A stretch of DNA of 35,479 nucleotides from Bondarzewia mesenterica (GCA_004802705.1 SGPL01000272.1:1-35479), one strand, 5' to 3'. Positions 10,041-21,186 are shown, counted from the first letter of the stretch. Numbers and translations: made by a program. The notes: generated by a model from the letters alone, not told the origin.

Positions 10041-11929
10041 GTAAGTATCTCCCATAATTGATTTTTTTAATAATAGAGCTGTCCAAAGTCAGATTGTGCT
10101 TACTAGTAGATACCGGTCAGTAGGCCACCCATGCCCGTCGGGCCATCGTAAAAAGAGCATCGTTGTAGAGAACATCGAAAGTGGCAGCTCTAGATCAGAT
10201 GTAGGATGTTCTCTGATTCAAAAACGAGGGCTGCGCCACTATCGTAAAGGATTCTAAAATAATGCATACGGTGTATTGTATGCACCCTTGAGTTGAGAAT
10301 GGCCGTGCTAACAGCGCATAAGTAAAACCTTGTCGTCAGATGACAAGCAAAAAGGGATGTGCAGTCATAGTATTTACAAGATCGAATCCCCCGATTTTGA
10401 TAGACTTCACTTACTCCCAGGATGTATATCTCATATAATTCTACGATACTCCAAGGTCGCTGTAGAGTACCCACGTTTATGAGAGAACAGTCGCACTTTC
10501 CGCGCCTTCCAGAACATGCCCATTACCATCCTGCTGACACCATTATTCTCATAGCAATGTTCTAGCGGACTCAGGGACAAGTGTTCAAAACTGTGCGTCA
10601 ACAAAGTTGGTGATATTAATGGTATTGAAGCCCGAGATATGAATGGAAATTAAGATGGTAAAATTATCCTCGGCTGTGCTACGATACGAATAGAGCGTTC
10701 CGGAGGACGAGAAGGCAAGACTTCATCGAATCGAGGACTGAGAGACATTAGAACAGATAAAATTAATAAATGGTCTCATGATAGAAAACAATACATTCCG
10801 AGTGGTGACCCGTTGAAAGGCGGGTGCACTGCTGTAATGATTCCATCCACTTGTAGTACGACAAAATGATTATCTATCAGGGGATGCAAGTCTACAGTCA
10901 GCTACAAGTGAATATTCAAGAACCTAATGCAAATGAGAAAATACACAGATCCTTTTCGTAATTCACCTGCGGCGTATGCCGTCTCGTGCCATTCACTGGC
11001 ACTCAGTAAGTAGCAGTAACTTTTTCACCTTGGACCAATTAGGGTTAGGGATTTGCTTTGTAATCATTGATTTTAGTTCAAACCAGTTCGAAGTGGTATC
11101 TTCGCACGAAACGGGGTGTGGTAGAGTCGCTCATCATTCACTTCTCTCGGTCTCTGCCTCCAAGGGCTAGGTCAGCCCACTCCAATCGAATTCTCTTTGT
11201 GTTTGTAACCCAGCACTGGTTTAACTCAGGACAGTGCGAGCGTTACTACTTGGAAATCATAAGAAATATCATTAGCCTCGTTTGACGACTTGGATAAGTA
11301 TATCAAAGTAAAATTTTGAAACTTATAGAAGTGGTTTAGTCGTCTAATGGCATGTATTTGTAGTGTTCTAATGGAAAACACGGAGAAGCACCCAATGACT
11401 TGGGGGACTCGAATATCCTACTGCCCTTTTGATTCCATGCAGCTAGGAAACCCAAGACGACAACGCCCTTGCAATTCCGAGTCCAGAAACAGCTGTAAGT
11501 ATCCTCAATCTATGACAGTCTCCCGGTGTTTCCGGTCGCTAACTCCACCGATCCTTTACTAGACTTTCACAAACGACAGCGTCGTATACACGTCCATGGA
11601 AGCTTTGAAGTTTGAAGCCTGAGCTGGACTTGGGCGGGTGCTGGCGAGACCGTATGACCCTTTTTCAGCTAATATCTCCACGCACGCATACGTAAAAGCA
11701 ACGCTCTGTCAGTGAATGGAAGACGCACCCGCACGATCACCTGATCCACAGAGTGACTGCAGCGCGTACTGGTCTGTACTGGTATGGCCGAATGCTGATT
11801 GTATCCCTTTCGATGCGGCAGAAGCCCCCACTGGCACACTCACACCCGTGCGGGGACCAACGACTCGGAAGACAAACTTTGGAATATGCGTAACGCGGGT
11901 GAAAAGATTGGGATCGTTCTCCTACACTT
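10041..11929. other. No gene recognised (copy B)
   Basis: This is the counterpart of 117-1880 with the same noncoding appearance. The minus ORF at 10190-10474 and the plus ORFs at 10976-11562 are not preserved as proteins between copies. The two TTAGGG units recur at about 11038-11050. Confidence 0.4.
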
Positions 11930-12720
11930 CTTTGGCGGTCACATCTGGTTTGTATTCAGGAAGGTATTCATGTCGGACGTTACACTGCAAAGGTCCCTCG
12001 CCTCCGATCCATAACCCACTTTGAAGCCTGCACCTCCCGGTATCTCACTATCATATCTGTCCGGACAAGCCACGAAGACCTTGCTCGGCTGGGCTGGTTC
12101 AGGCAGCAGATCTTTCAAAGCGCTAACGCTCGACGCGGCGGCACTATGGGGTCCATCGACCATCTTCATCTCAACAACGATTTCACCGACCGGTGGGGGT
12201 CAGTTTCTTCACATCATTAGTTGTCCCATTCAGGCTAATCTTTCAATACCGACTATTCACTCAACACTGTTCCTTGATTGACATTATTTGGTCGATGGCA
12301 TTGCTACAATCGAACTTTTGGTGACTTGCTTGAGATCAGCCAACGCCCTCATACCGTCACCACCGACGATGTCGTCTGGTCTTTCGACAATTCGCAAAGT
12401 CTTCTCCCGTTGACGCAAGAGTTTTTCGAGAGCCATGGGGAAGCCACGTCCGCGACAGCCACCATTTTCCAGTCGTCTGCGGTCAGACTCAGCCAGTCTT
12501 TCACCATCAGAGTAATCGCCAGTTCCAGCTTCGACATCTCCGTCCAGTGGGATTCATCTCAGACTTAGACTCAGGAAATAAGAAGGAGCAGGGGATACAG
12601 ATGGCCCGTCACGTGGGTCATTCTCATTTGCTTCTGAGTACATCTCGACCGAACCGACTATATCCCGTGTAGAGTTCCTGCGGGTTGGAAGTTGGAGTTG
12701 ATCCGAAATGAGGTGAACGT
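11930..12720 (+). pseudogene. Remnant of an unidentified multi-exon gene, copy B
   Basis: One frame is open from about 11940 to the probable donor region at 12198 and carries DLARLGWFRQQIFQ and HLHLNNDFTDRW. The donor, GTGAGT in copy A, is GTCAGT here. After a TCG-ATGG junction the frame continues as WHCYNRTFGD and later DNSQSLLPLTQEFFESHG, ending in TAG at 12566-12568, earlier than in copy A. The hydrophobic segment seen in A appears here as YRWPVTWVILICF in a broken frame. The shared blocks show that a real gene existed before the duplication. Both copies now look non-functional. Confidence 0.42.
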
Positions 12721-13260
12721 TTTTTTCCTCTGCTGACTATCAAATCGTGAGTAAATGTTTGTTTGTTTTTCAATTAAACCGAAATCGAGCTTCCATTTTA
12801 AAACTCATCTCTAGGATGTTGGAGTCGAAGGGAGGCTCGGCAGTGAGTATTTTTTTCCCTCTTGCGTGCTGCACCAGTTGACGAATTTTTCACAACTAGC
12901 CCAGGGCGAGAGGTCAGAATTACCGCTGTTTCATGTTGCCTGTTTGCCTCTCGCTCACCTGATTTTATCACCCAAGATTTAACGACCACGACTTTTGGGC
13001 AAGTATCCTCGATATGTCTAGGCACGAGCATGCATGCATTCACTTTTTTAAGAGCTACGATGTCAATGATCTTCTTTAGCGCCCTCGTGGCAGCCTCACC
13101 ATTCACAGCACGTCCCATCAGACGTCCTACAGCTTTTCTCAGAAGACAACCTTACCTACGGGAGAAGTTTTCTTGTCCCGTCTTGGTGCTCGAGGCGAGG
13201 TCATAAGTGAGCCTATGCCCCTCGTGGCTGCTGCTCCCGATGAGTGAACGACAGATTGTT
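12721..13260 (+). pseudogene. Exon-like blocks of an unidentified gene, copy B
   Basis: Small exons can be chained in phase: one ending RNE before a GTGAAC donor (12714), then DVGVEGRLG (about 12816-12842), then after a GTGAGT donor and CACCAG acceptor a block with DEFFTTSPGREVRITA. The next block reads NDHDFWASILDMSRHEH but is one base out of phase. Further on a TAG (about 13078) stands where copy A has TGG, inside NDLLWRPRG. A 114-codon ORF on the same strand (12862-13206) runs through the putative intron and is probably incidental. No family is recognised. Confidence 0.33.
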
Positions 13261-14449
13261 GAGGAAGGGGGCATTTCAGGCAAGAGGTTGGATGCGCTGG
13301 CAGTTCTGGTTCGTATTTTCTTGATATATGCATGATCGAATGACTCTAGGTGTACTTGTATTCTTGATTATATCAATGCATTTTCGAAGCCTTTATTGAG
13401 GCGACTCCACTTGAAAGGTATGGATTTTGCCTTCTGTCGGCTTTATCCCTGGCAATGTAGAACTTGACCCGAACCTGGAATATTATTGTAGTCAGGCTGT
13501 ATAATTGGTCCCCTTTGTGCGGGGTTTATGCTCGCTTAGCTCGCGCTCTTTCAGTCTTTCATACTTCTATGCTCTACCATTGGCGGCGCCAGCGGCGGTT
13601 CAAATACAAAATTGAGCAAATAGACAGAATCTACGCGATCTCAACCAAGAAGACTTTAAGCCAGAGGCCATAAGTTAGCAACGCCGCCCTCCAGACATTT
13701 CCCAGGAAGGCTTCCAGTTTCACAAATGACAACGTTCGCAAGCCAATCACGTGGCCGGGGATCGCATGGGGGCAGGCATATTGTCGGTGAGTAGTGGACA
13801 TATGTACATTATCGTAGCCAAGATGGTACTGTGATGCATACATGACTGTGCAGACCTGCCCGACCAGCACCTCGTGATGTGCTTAGTGGACAGTGCATTC
13901 CGGGCTTCCCACCCTGACGTACGCTCCAAACAGTCAAGTCCGTTACTTAAACGCAAGCTTGCGGACTTGCCGCGGCGCCTGGCAGTGCCATCTACACCGC
14001 TCCACCGAGGCGAGGGGTCTGCTCACGTAATCATGGAACTGGTAGCAAATACAACAGTATCACTGGGAAAAGACAAAGACGAACTCCGAATGATGACTTA
14101 CCAACCATATACAAAACGCCATCGAGGCTCGAATGCCGCCTTCGCAGGCATGCGATGCGCACAGACCGACTACCACCACCCTCCGGAACAGACCGTCGCA
14201 GCACCCCAATTCACGCGCACAAATGTACAACAGAGGCCCAGTGGCACGCCCGTGACGAGACCAAAGCAACAATGGACGATGGATAAGTAACGGACGTGCA
14301 CCGTGCTCGATAGTCACACGCCAGGCGCAGTAAAAGAAAAGATCGCTTTTACCCGTCCACGCAACCCAAAAGAGACTGCACAAAGGACAAACTAGGCTAG
14401 CACAAAATACAACGAGATAGAGATGAGAGCTTAAGTTTACACGGAGAGG
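13261..14449. other. Noncoding region upstream of the coiled-coil gene, copy B
   Basis: This is the counterpart of 3421-4565. It is clean sequence (no Ns) and matches copy A closely. A 138-codon plus ORF at 13874-14290 is not preserved in copy A. The last 250 bases are shared with the third paralogue's upstream region. Confidence 0.45.
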
Positions 14450-14456
14450 TATTTAA
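14450..14456 (+). promoter_or_regulatory. TATA-like element of the coiled-coil gene, copy B
   Basis: TATTTAA lies 134 bp before the ATG at 14590, with the same CCCAGGGAGGGCA downstream as in copy A. The promoter is intact even though the coding region is not. Confidence 0.45.
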
Positions 14457-14589
14457 GAAACCCAGGGAGGGCATCTTAGACACCAGGCCGAACGCATGAA
14501 ACCTCTCAAACTCTATCACGAGGCAGTCGAAGCTCAGCCAGTCCCCGGTTTATAGCTTTGATACTACTAGACCACCGACTAGCCTGACG

Positions 14590-15683
14590 ATGCTCCTCAG
14601 GAACGACAAGAAAAGCTGTTCGTTCACCGCGGGTTCCGCACGTTCTGCATGTTCCCAGTAAGTTCTGACCCCTCCGATCCCAGCGACCACTATACTCACA
14701 GAAACAACCAAGTCTGAAATGCGACTGAGGAACAACAAACGTCTCAAGAAATACGCGCTTTCGAAGCCCGACACGCAAGCAATCCGTGCGGGCGGAGCAG
14801 GCGAGAGCGGCCTATGGCCCACAGAATGCCGCGAACATAATCGCAGGGCCGAGCCAAACAGGCCAAGGCGTCCATCTGCGATTCATCGGGGACCTCGTCA
14901 GTACCCCCCAAGCCCCTCGTACCCACGCCGACCCTCGTCGCCTCGGGGTCGGGCGCGTGCACGGCGGAACGCCTTCGGATGCCAGTCGCTAGGCAGGAGA
15001 CGAATATTCCAGACGCCATTGCGCGGACTCGCAAGGTGCTGACCACGCAGGAGGTGGCGGAAGGGGCAAAGCGGGCGGAGGAGCAGAGAACGGTCGAAGC
15101 CGACGCCGTGAGGACGAGAGAGTGGGAGCGTATGGAGACGGAAGGTAAGTTCGAGGAGCTCGCACAAATGCGAGCTGCGCATGAACGCCAACAACTCATG
15201 GCGTTCGAGACCATGTCGGACCTTTGTCCCACCGAACTGGTGGAGCCGGCAGTCGAAGGGTCAGAGTCAGGTACGGTTCGAGGGCATTCAGATGTGGACA
15301 TGAACATCGACGACGACGCATCAGTCGTCTTGAAGATGGAGGACGGGGCAGACGTTCTGATGCAAGACAGCGAGGGTGCCGAGATCAGAGAGTCGTCCCC
15401 CGACGAGCTCGCGATCGAACAAAAGATCACAGGTTGCGAGCAGGAGTTCCTCGGATTGTGCTCCCAAGACGACGGCAAGGTGCGCGGGTCGATTGCCCGT
15501 CACATTCAGGGTCTGAAAGATACTCTTGCCGACATGAGGAGACGCCGACGATCGCGAGCAGAGGCGATGAAGAGGAAACGGGATCAGATGATCCTCAATC
15601 GTCGGGCTAAATTAAAGGAGGACACTGAAGGGCCGCCAGGCGCAAGGCCGATGGATCCTGGGCCTTCGATGAGCCATCGGTGA
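14590..15683 (+). pseudogene. Coiled-coil protein gene, disrupted copy B
   Basis: This is the homologue of the intact gene at 4706-5800. Three separate lesions are visible. (1) The acceptor that reads CCAGGT in copy A reads CCAAGT here, moving the AG by one base (14711-14712) and leading to an early TGA. (2) Two bases (CA) are missing near 14772. (3) A sixth C in the run at 14904-14909 shifts the frame again. The rest, 14979-15683, is open for 234 codons and closely matches copy A, including the coiled-coil, acidic and basic C-terminal parts. A shortened protein from an internal ATG (for example 14979) is possible, but the conserved AYGPQN-FIGDL block would be lost. Confidence 0.78.
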
Positions 15684-16013
15684 ATGCAGAGAGACTTAAT
15701 TGGACTTTTATTCGTATGCGCGCTTTGTTTCTGACTTATGTAAGTATGCGTTGTCGTTCCTTGTATTTATTATCTTGCGACTTTGTGAATACGAGCTGCA
15801 TTGTGATCGGTTATGAACTCACCTGAGACTTGGAGACAAGCAACGGCGAAGCGAACGAGCAAGTAACAATGAAGCAAAACCAAGAAAAATTGACTGTTAA
15901 GTAGAGCGCTGCTAGCCTGAGAGTAAACAACCATCAATAACGCCAGACGCGTGCACAGAATCACCACGTATCCAGCACTCTAACTATATGACATACTGAA
16001 CACAAACAGGCCA

Positions 16014-18336
16014 ATGCACTCCTGGCTCCTCCTCCCCCTTCTTCCTCTCCTCGCCTCACCACTACCAATAACCGCCCTCGAAGTCCCCAAGACGCACGGC
16101 GTACCACCGCACCTCGTCCACCGCTACACTTCAGAAGGTTCCGGTACCTGGACGTGCTTGGACGGTTCCCAACGGATTCCATGGACATCCGTCAACGACG
16201 ACTATTGTGACTGCGCTGACAGGAGCGACGAACCTGGTATGTCTTCATATCCGTCCGAATCCTGCGCCCACCGCTCATCGACGGTAGGCACGGGTGCATG
16301 TCCCGACACCCTATTTTACTGTAAGAATGAGGGACACATCGGTGCGAGCATACCCAGCTCTCGAGTGAACGACGGGATCTGTGGTGCGTGTTATTTTCTC
16401 CCTTATTTTCTTCACTTCGTGTGCGGTAGTACTGACGCATGGGTGGTAGAGCCTGATTGCTGCGATGGCTCGGACGAGCCGAGCGGCGTGTGCGAGAACA
16501 CGTGTAAAGAAGTGGGTGAAGAGTACAGACGCAGCGTGGACGCCGAGCGAAAACTGCGGAAGACAGTAAGCTCGCTCTATCTCCATCACCGTCAAGCACC
16601 GTGACACACATGGGTTTCCCCCGTATTAGGGCTCGAAAATACGGTCGACGTACGTAGCGTTTGCGCAGAAGGAGAAGAAGCGATTGGAGGGCGAGATCAA
16701 GAACGTGGAGAAGGAGATCATTACTAGGGAGAAAGAGGTCGCTCGTCTGAAAGGTGCGCTGTTTCCCTCTTCTTCCTGTCATTTTACACGCTTAAAGAAT
16801 AAATTGTCAACGCATCGCAGACATCGTAGACCGTACCGAGTCTCTCTCCGCTGAAGCCCTAGAACACAAGAAACAATCCCGTACGTCCCCTCCCCTTCTG
16901 CTCGTAACTATAAAGTTTTCACTCATATATATCCTGTGAATTCCGTGCAGCACTCTATGCCTCCCTCATCGCGCATTCCAACGCCCTCAAGTCCCTCCAA
17001 CGCGAACACAAGAAACACCTCGAGCGTGAGAAATCGCTCGGCGAGATCCTCGACACCCTCCGACGGGGGTACAACCCGAACTACCAAGACATGGCCGTGC
17101 TGGAAGCCGTGCGCGGATGGGAATACCACGCGGGTCTCTCGCATATCGGGGTTGAAGAGGACGAAGAGAACAAGGCGGAAGAGGGCAGCGACGAAGAAGA
17201 CGAGATGCCTGCGCCGACCGAGCAGGAGGAAGAGCTCGAGGAGGGTATGCTGACCGCCGAGCAGCTTGACCATCAGCTCGATGGGCTGTTGAAGACGGAT
17301 TATGTCTCCCTGTTAATGGAGCATGACACTCACGCCGGCGCGAGCGCCGCTGAGTCGCTCCGTGAGTGACGCTTTTTTTCGTATGTCAGGGAAACCTTCT
17401 GACGTGATCGATTAAGTGTTCGACGTCTCCTCTTATATCCCTGACGCATTGATCCCTCAGTACGAAGCCCTCCGAGAGTCAATCATCTCATGGTTGATGA
17501 CTTTGGGTGTCGTTCCCAAGGCCGCTACCGGCGCCGCTTCTGGTAAGTTTCTTGCATCCTTCATTCTCATGTTCGTTCGTCATCACCCTCATTTGTCTAC
17601 TTTTTTCTTTAGACTCCCGCACACGCGAAGCTTACAACGACGCGGAGCACAGCTTGAGTCTGACACGGAAAGAGCTTGAAAAAGCACAAGGCGATCTCGC
17701 GAAGCTGTTTGACCCCACCTGGTTCGGTGCTGAGGGGGAATGGAAGAAGCTGGATGGTCTTTGCATATCGAAAGATACCGGAGAGTGAGCGCCATCCATT
17801 AAACATACTCCCGATCATTGCTCAAGCACTGAATGACAACGCTTCCGATTTCCTGTCCTTCTCTTTTTTTCCTTCAGCTACACGTACGAAGTGTGCTTGT
17901 TTGATGAGGCGAGGCAGAAACCGAACAAGGGGGGTTCGACATTCAGTCTGGGGTGCGCAGGTTATCCGTCATTTCTAGGATAAAAACGGTGTCGTTGACA
18001 TGATCGTTTATACAGGAAATTCGCTTCGTGGAATCCCTCACCCGACGTCGAAGTAAGCAGCCCGGAGTATTACAGCAGGCAAATGTACAAGCAGGGCACC
18101 AAGTGCTGGAACGGCCCGCACCGCAGCGTCATCGTAAGTCTCTCCTCGTCTGTCCTTTTGTCAATCCGTTAACGTACATGATAATATGTGTGCAGTTGAA
18201 CTTGGCGTGCGGGACGGAGAACGCGATCCACACAGTGGAGGAACTGGAAAAATGCGAGTACCGGTTGACGGGGACGTCGCCCGCGCTGTGTTTGCCGCTC
18301 GAGGACGAGCCGGGCAAGAAGAAGGACGAGTTGTGA
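16014..18336 (+). CDS. Glucosidase II beta subunit (PRKCSH/GTB1 family), 553 aa, 11 exons
   Basis: Exons: 16014..16236, 16288..16383, 16450..16565, 16630..16753, 16821..16880, 16951..17361, 17417..17542, 17613..17784, 17878..17952, 18016..18133, 18196..18336; introns are 51-93 nt and the frame is unbroken. This is the regulatory, lectin-like partner of the catalytic alpha subunit that trims glucose from N-glycans in ER quality control. Seen: signal peptide 1-21; two LDL-receptor class A-like repeats at about 48-79 and 86-116 (CDCADRSDEPG, DCCDGSDE); coiled coil about 130-260; acidic stretch about 250-290; C-terminal mannose-6-phosphate-receptor homology domain with cysteines 449, 498, 512, 527 and 539 and likely mannose-binding Q456, R504, E523 and Y529; C-terminal KKKDEL for ER retrieval. 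Length is normal for fungi. Exons 1-3 lie inside duplicated copy B and the rest is single-copy here. It is convergent with the glutathione S-transferase gene. Confidence 0.97.
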
Positions 18337-18474
18337 TGCGATAGTGGTCGGGTTTGTTTCAAAGCGTGATGCGGTATATACAGACGATAGCTCGCGCAAC
18401 AAATCCCTGTTATCTATGCGTGCGTTTGGGATTCCGGAGTTGCCAGAGAGTGGGTGCGCGTGCGTCGGAGAGAC

Positions 18475-18735
18475 TACTGTAGGTTTACGACCTTAGCGGA
18501 TGGGGGTGTGACCCCGGACATGGCGACTCCGATCCGGATGGGCGGATGGGGCCTGTAATCCAGCGGACATGCTTCCAAATTAGGTATCCGGATGACNTTT
18601 TCGGCGCCGCAGGCTGCCAAATTTCGACGCAAATCCGGACGAGGACTGCTTGTGACCGCGGACAGGACCAAAAAATCCGGACGGATGACCCCCTGCGGAC
18701 AGCGGACCATCCGCTAAGGTCGTAAACCCACAGTA
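18475..18735. mobile_element. Tc1/mariner-type MITE with 28-bp terminal inverted repeats
   Basis: The ends 18476-18503 and 18707-18734 are inverted copies with a single mismatch (fifth base after the ACTGT start is A on the left, G on the right-end complement: ACTGTAGG versus ACTGTGGG). The outermost bases are TA on both sides (18475-18476 and 18734-18735), which fits the TA target-site duplication of the Tc1/mariner superfamily. There is no ORF inside; the interior is rich in CCGGAT/ATCCGG subrepeats. It lies between the convergent 3' ends of the glucosidase II beta and glutathione S-transferase genes. Confidence 0.82.
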
Positions 18736-18800
18736 TCATGTGTCTATTAAAGTACAGGAGTGTACGCACGAGTTGATAGTCCGCGAAGCGCCCGACAGGA

Positions 18801-18836
18801 TCTCAGATCTGAGATCTGAGCGCTGAGCGCTGAGCA
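18801..18836. repeat. Short palindromic/tandem CTGAG repeat
   Basis: A run made of overlapping palindromes (CTCAGATCTGAG) followed by GCGCTGAGCGCTGAGC units. It is a low-complexity tract with no assigned role, just right of the MITE. Confidence 0.6.
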
Positions 18837-19098
18837 GTGACTACCGAGCCTCAATTCTAAGAGTCTGCTCCTCCTCCTCTTACAAGGACAGATATTTTAC
18901 TGGTAATTTGCCATTTAAATTTACCGTGGTAAATTCACATCATCAGATTCCGGAAACACTAGCGGCGTCTTCACCCGATCTTCATCCACCACTCATGCCC
19001 TGCACCTCCCAAAACTTCATCATGCAGCCAGTGTAGCACTATGGATTAACGTCATCATGAAGTACGTCGTCCAGACTGAATTCACAGAAACTCACGTT

Positions 19099-19940
19099 CT
19101 ACAGAGACCAAAACTTCGTATTTTTCGTCCCTTCTTCGTCGACCGCCTCCCACTTCGCGAAAGCGTCAGCAAGCTTCGCCCACCTCCCATCATCCACCAC
19201 CATCAGCTCCTCCCACTTCCCCTTTTCACTTTCCGGCAACGTCCTCCTCAATGTCGCTAAAAACGCCACGATCACGGTATCGGAAAATGTGGGCGAGTCC
19301 CCCATCATGAACACCTTACCCTCTCCGCCGAAATCGATCCACTTGTGGATTTCCGCGAATCCCTCCAGGGTCTTCTTCCACAAGGCATTCTTCTCCTCCT
19401 CACCTGGCGCCCACTCCTCGATCTTCTTTTTGAAAAACAACTCCCTTGTGTGGCGATAGTATGCTGCACTCCGAGGAGGTAGGAGTTGCAACGTCGGCAT
19501 TCCGAGCATAAACAACAAGTTGAACCCGATTTTCTGGACAGCGATGTCGGCAATCATGGCTTGAAAGGTGCCAGTGCCCTGGGGTACGAGAGTCACAGCG
19601 GATGGATACGTTTTGTCGAGGTATTGCGCGATCTTGAACGACTCAGAGACAACGGCTCCGGTCTTAGAGTCGTGGATGACGGGCAGAGTGTATGGGACCA
19701 TGGAACCAGTAGGCTCAGCGCCGATGCTCTTGCAGAGATTTTCTATGTCGGGATACTCCACCCAAACGGTCTTGTGGGAGAGACCTTTCATGTTGAGTGC
19801 GAGTCTGGTGGCACGTTAGCAAAATTACCATTCGACGATCGAATTGGCGCATACCTGGTTTTCCAGATGTTCGGAGACCAGGATATGTCCTTGATACTGC
19901 CATTGCTGGGAATATCGTAGAGGGTGATTAAATCGGACAT
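19099..19940 (-). CDS. Etherase-like (FuA-type) glutathione S-transferase; complement(join(19099..19804, 19855..19940)), 263 aa
   Basis: Start at 19940. Exon 1 (86 nt) ends at a GTATGC donor, and a 50-nt intron ends in CCAG at 19805. The frame then runs to the stop at 19099. The N-terminal half is a thioredoxin fold: ITLYDIPS at the start, WSPNIWKTRLALN (21-33) where the etherase-like class has its catalytic Ser/Asn region, WVEYPDIE, the cis-proline loop PYTLPVI (66-72) and the glutathione gamma-glutamyl-binding SES at 82-84. The C-terminal half is all-helical with SPTFSDT (GST C-domain N-capping region). The WSPN-WKTR and VEYPD motifs match fungal FuA GSTs, related to bacterial beta-etherase LigE and expanded in wood- and litter-associated basidiomycetes, where they act on aromatic or wood-derived compounds. 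It is probably cytosolic. The exact substrate cannot be told from sequence. Confidence 0.93.
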
Positions 19941-20171
19941 GATAATTGGAGAAGGAGGATGTACGATTCCTGATAAGGAATTCATTCGTTCTTTTGGTTC
20001 CGTGTGCGGCCCCGTTACATAATCGGTAAAGTGCTTCCGTCGCAATCCCCACAGTTTCCACACTCAAGCGCTGGCCTGCGTCACTTCGCACCGTGGACAA
20101 TTGGACGACGGACAGATGGGAGGGCAGGACGGTTTGGGTTGGTGGAAGATCGGTTTGAAGGGCAAGCGCCA

Positions 20172-20179
20172 TTTATATA
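20172..20179 (-). promoter_or_regulatory. TATA box candidate for the glutathione S-transferase gene
   Basis: On the minus strand the sequence reads TATATAAA, 232 bp before the ATG at 19940. The distance implies a leader of about 200 nt or an intron in it, so the assignment is tentative. Confidence 0.35.
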
Positions 20180-20218
20180 GGTCAGCCGCTCTGTTCCGAT
20201 TGTCTGGGCTTCTCTGGG

Positions 20219-20236
20219 ACGTACATGCATGTACGT
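20219..20236. promoter_or_regulatory. Perfect 18-bp palindrome upstream of the glutathione S-transferase gene
   Basis: ACGTACATGCATGTACGT is a perfect inverted repeat, about 40 bp beyond the TATA candidate. A symmetric site of this length could bind a dimeric regulator. No matching family site is recognised. A TACGAA microsatellite follows at about 20264-20281. Confidence 0.3.
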
Positions 20237-20856
20237 TGATTGCCTCTGCGTCGACTGTTTGTCTACGAATACGAATACGAATCGTTTACATTGAACATGA
20301 TGTCTTCCAAGTGCCACGCAGTCACTTCCTCGTTGATCAACGCTGATCACGCCGACTGACGATGGCGATCGAATGTCTCCGCGTGTTGATCGAGCCTGAA
20401 ACCAGGTCACCGGACAAGGCGTCCGGAAGGACGAAAGGCAAAACACACCGAAAATCCCATATCTCTCGAGCTGGGTAGTGAACGACACGCAGGTGGGACG
20501 GAGTGCAGACTATGGAGACGGAGGAAGACCATCGCTGTCGATCAGTCACAGTCAATCCTCGTTGACAGACGTCCATGCGATTTTCTGGGAACCTCCTGAG
20601 CACGTACAAGCAGCAGAACATGTAGCGGAATAGGATGTATCCTTTCTGACGGCTGCACAAATGTAACCTGTTCTATCAGCGTCCGCGGGTTTCGATGCAG
20701 GTGCAGTGATGAATCGACAGGACGTGTGCACGACCAGTGGACTGGCAAATTCTCAGCGGTGAATAGACGGAATCAAAATTTGAGTCAAAAATAAAACTGA
20801 AAGGACAAAGACGAATTGCAGGTGGCGACCGGTCAAACATGTACCACCCCGTCATG

Positions 20857-21186
20857 GCATCCCAATTCATAGATACATCCATAAGAGGCCCTGTGGTGCG
20901 CACACGATGGGACCAAAGGGACAATGCAAGGATAATGAACTCATGCGCGATCGTCGCAACACCAGCCACAGCAAGAAGAACAAAGAACGCTCTCGACTAA
21001 CCACCCATTCACTCACAAAGTCAAACTAGGGCGGCGCAAAAGGCAACGAGATGAAAAAGAGCATCAAGGCATGTGCGGAAAGGTATTCAAGGGACCCAGG
21101 GAGGGCAAGCCGAACGCATCAACGCACTTTGTACATCAAGAGGCGATCACAACAGAGCTAGTCGTCATTCCACGCTAACTTTGACG
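20857..21186 (+). promoter_or_regulatory. Conserved promoter and leader of the third coiled-coil paralogue
   Basis: This noncoding stretch aligns in order with 4315-4705 of copy A: CCCAATTCAT, AGAGGCCCTGTGG, CAACGAGATG, the TATA-like TATTCAA (21084-21090) and CCCAGGGAGGGCA, then GCCGAACGCAT. Homologous DNA upstream of three coding copies shows that the duplication carried the promoter with the gene. The short upstream ORF of copies A and B is lost here (ATG to ATC). Confidence 0.6.

Larger units (their letters stand above)
9924..16580 (+). repeat. Segmental duplication, copy B (right copy)
   Basis: This is the direct repeat of 1-6660. It carries the same order of blocks: exon-like block, unidentified gene remnants, coiled-coil gene, 5' half of the glucosidase II beta gene. 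Homology may begin left of 9924, since copy A is cut by the window at the matching base. The right end lies within the glucosidase II beta gene, which continues intact beyond the duplicated part. That suggests B occupies the original location of that gene, and that copy A was made from it and has since decayed. Confidence 0.93.

Noticed and set aside
12862..13206. 114-codon plus-strand ORF with a hydrophobic stretch (MIFFSALVAASPF) resembling a signal peptide
   Set aside because: The hydrophobic stretch is internal and results from reading NDLLWRPRGSL coding sequence in another frame; splice signals favour the other frame.
14744..15478. 244-codon open frame on the minus strand
   Set aside because: It is the antisense shadow of the coiled-coil gene; high GC and codon bias on the plus strand keep the opposite frame open. 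The same happens at 5125-5595.
16192..16782. 196-codon minus-strand ORF
   Set aside because: Antisense to exons 1-4 of glucosidase II beta.
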